A DNA stretch of 64,000 nucleotides from Acetobacter ghanensis (GTDB lineage: Bacteria; Pseudomonadota; Alphaproteobacteria; Acetobacterales; Acetobacteraceae): positions 1,875,396 through 1,939,395 of the forward strand of contig NZ_LN609302.1 in the NCBI RefSeq assembly GCF_001499675.1, read 5' to 3'. The notes under the pieces were generated by a model that was not told where the DNA came from, did not search any database, and was given only the letters and a program-made list of their open reading frames with translations. A program made the translations under genes and the position numbers. Numbering within the stretch: the first letter of the stretch is position 1; every line of letters begins with the position of its first letter. Positions 63,240 through 64,000 of this stretch are shown here, in pieces.

Positions 63240-64000
63240 ATGCATTCTCCCCCCATGCCCCCACAGTCCGGCACAGCCACACCAGTTTCTGATACTCCAC
63301 TCCTCAGGGTGCGGGAGGTCTATAAAACTTACACGCTAAAACGGGGCCAGACCCTAAAGGCGGTTGATGGGGTGTCCTTCTCTGTCATGCCGGGGGAAGT
63401 TCTGGGGCTGGTTGGGGAGTCCGGTTGTGGCAAATCCACGCTGGGCCGTTGCCTACTCCGTTTGACGGATGTTTCGGCCGGTCAAATCGTCTTCGAGGAG
63501 CAGGATATAACACGCCTGCCAGAGCGCACACTCCGCCCCATGCGCCAGCGAATGCAAATGGTCTTTCAGGATTCCTATGCCTCGCTCAACCCACGCAGGC
63601 AGGTGGGGGACCTTCTGGCGGAGCCTTTGCGGGTACACCACACAGCGGCCGGAGGCCGCTGGTCCAGCACCGCCATAACACACAGACTGAACACGTTAAT
63701 GGATCTGGTCAGTCTACCCCGTACAGCTTTGGCCCGCTACCCACATGAATTTTCGGGCGGACAACGCCAGCGCATTAACATTGCCCGCGCCCTTGCTCTT
63801 TCCCCCGCCTGATCGTGGCGGATGAGCCTGTTTCGGCGCTGGATGTTTCGGTTCAGGCCCAAATTGTTAATCTGTTCGCAGACTTACAAAAGCAGCTCGG
63901 CCTGACCTATGTGTTTGTAGCGCATGACCTTGCTGTGGTGCGCCAGATATCGACCCGTGTTGCCGTCATGTATCTGGGCGCCATTGTGGAGTTGGGAGAA
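63240..64000 (+). pseudogene. Peptide-type ABC transporter ATPase (DppF/OppF-like), frameshifted and cut by window end
   Basis: The gene starts at the ATG at 63240 (GAGG upstream) and shows [20 protein letters not shown] (Walker A), MQMVFQDSYASLNPRRQVGD (Q-loop) and [19 protein letters not shown] (signature). The frame then stops (TGA near 63810). In the adjacent frame the family sequence resumes as [37 protein letters not shown] and [13 protein letters not shown] to the window end. The break is in a C5 tract (63802-63806); one extra C restores [10 protein letters not shown]. The 3' end lies beyond the window. Confidence 0.88.

Overview
The window looks like chromosome of an alphaproteobacterium, most probably an acetic acid bacterium (Acetobacteraceae, Acetobacter-like). 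The main support is a complete alphaproteobacterial general stress response locus (EcfG sigma, NepR, PhyR and a HisKA_2 kinase), an ethanolamine/cobalamin block, a glycerol regulon, CydDC and dense, mostly short-spaced operons. No rRNA, tRNA, CRISPR array, insertion sequence or phage module was seen. Species is not decided by the sequence alone.

Layout. 0.3-6.2 kb: a three-gene RND efflux operon closed by a clear terminator. 6.2-12.6 kb (minus strand): eutB-eutC-eat and a beta-barrel porin, facing an AraC-type regulator. 12.6-22.1 kb: corrin-ring biosynthesis (cbiD; cobM-cobE-cobL; cobK; cobJ-cobI-cobH-cobG) and cysG. EutBC needs adenosylcobalamin, so the cofactor pathway sits next to a consumer. 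22.1-29.5 kb: AraC regulator and a succinate-semialdehyde-type dehydrogenase, SDR, GNAT-like protein, nrdR-nusB-thiL and a copper-chaperone-like protein. 29.5-36.7 kb (minus): lipoprotein-recQ-glpR-glpD-glpF-glpK with a GlpR-type operator before glpD. 36.7-40.2 kb: cydDC. 40.3-44.5 kb: the general stress response locus with two ECF sigma genes. 44.5-48 kb: uup and a Tat-signal aminotransferase. 48-64 kb: a LysR-centred catabolic and transport locus (M20 amidohydrolase, 2-hydroxyacid dehydrogenase, DDAH-like amidinohydrolase; amino-acid ABC importer with a receptor-permease fusion; TonB receptor; TIM-barrel isomerase; Fe(II)/2OG-type oxygenase; class II aldolase; peptide-type ABC importer cut by the window end).

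The most striking sequence-level pattern is four genes (eat, thiL, glpD and the last ABC ATPase) that are each broken by a one-base deficit inside a G/C homopolymer. Three are G7 tracts where G8 restores the frame, and one is C5 where C6 does. Several other G/C7-8 tracts in the window are intact. This is either slippage-driven (contingency-like) variation of metabolic genes or homopolymer base-calling error; read-level data would decide. The best candidate for an undescribed system is the 48-64 kb locus, whose gene content suggests uptake and breakdown of a guanidino- or ureido-containing compound; that substrate is inference only.
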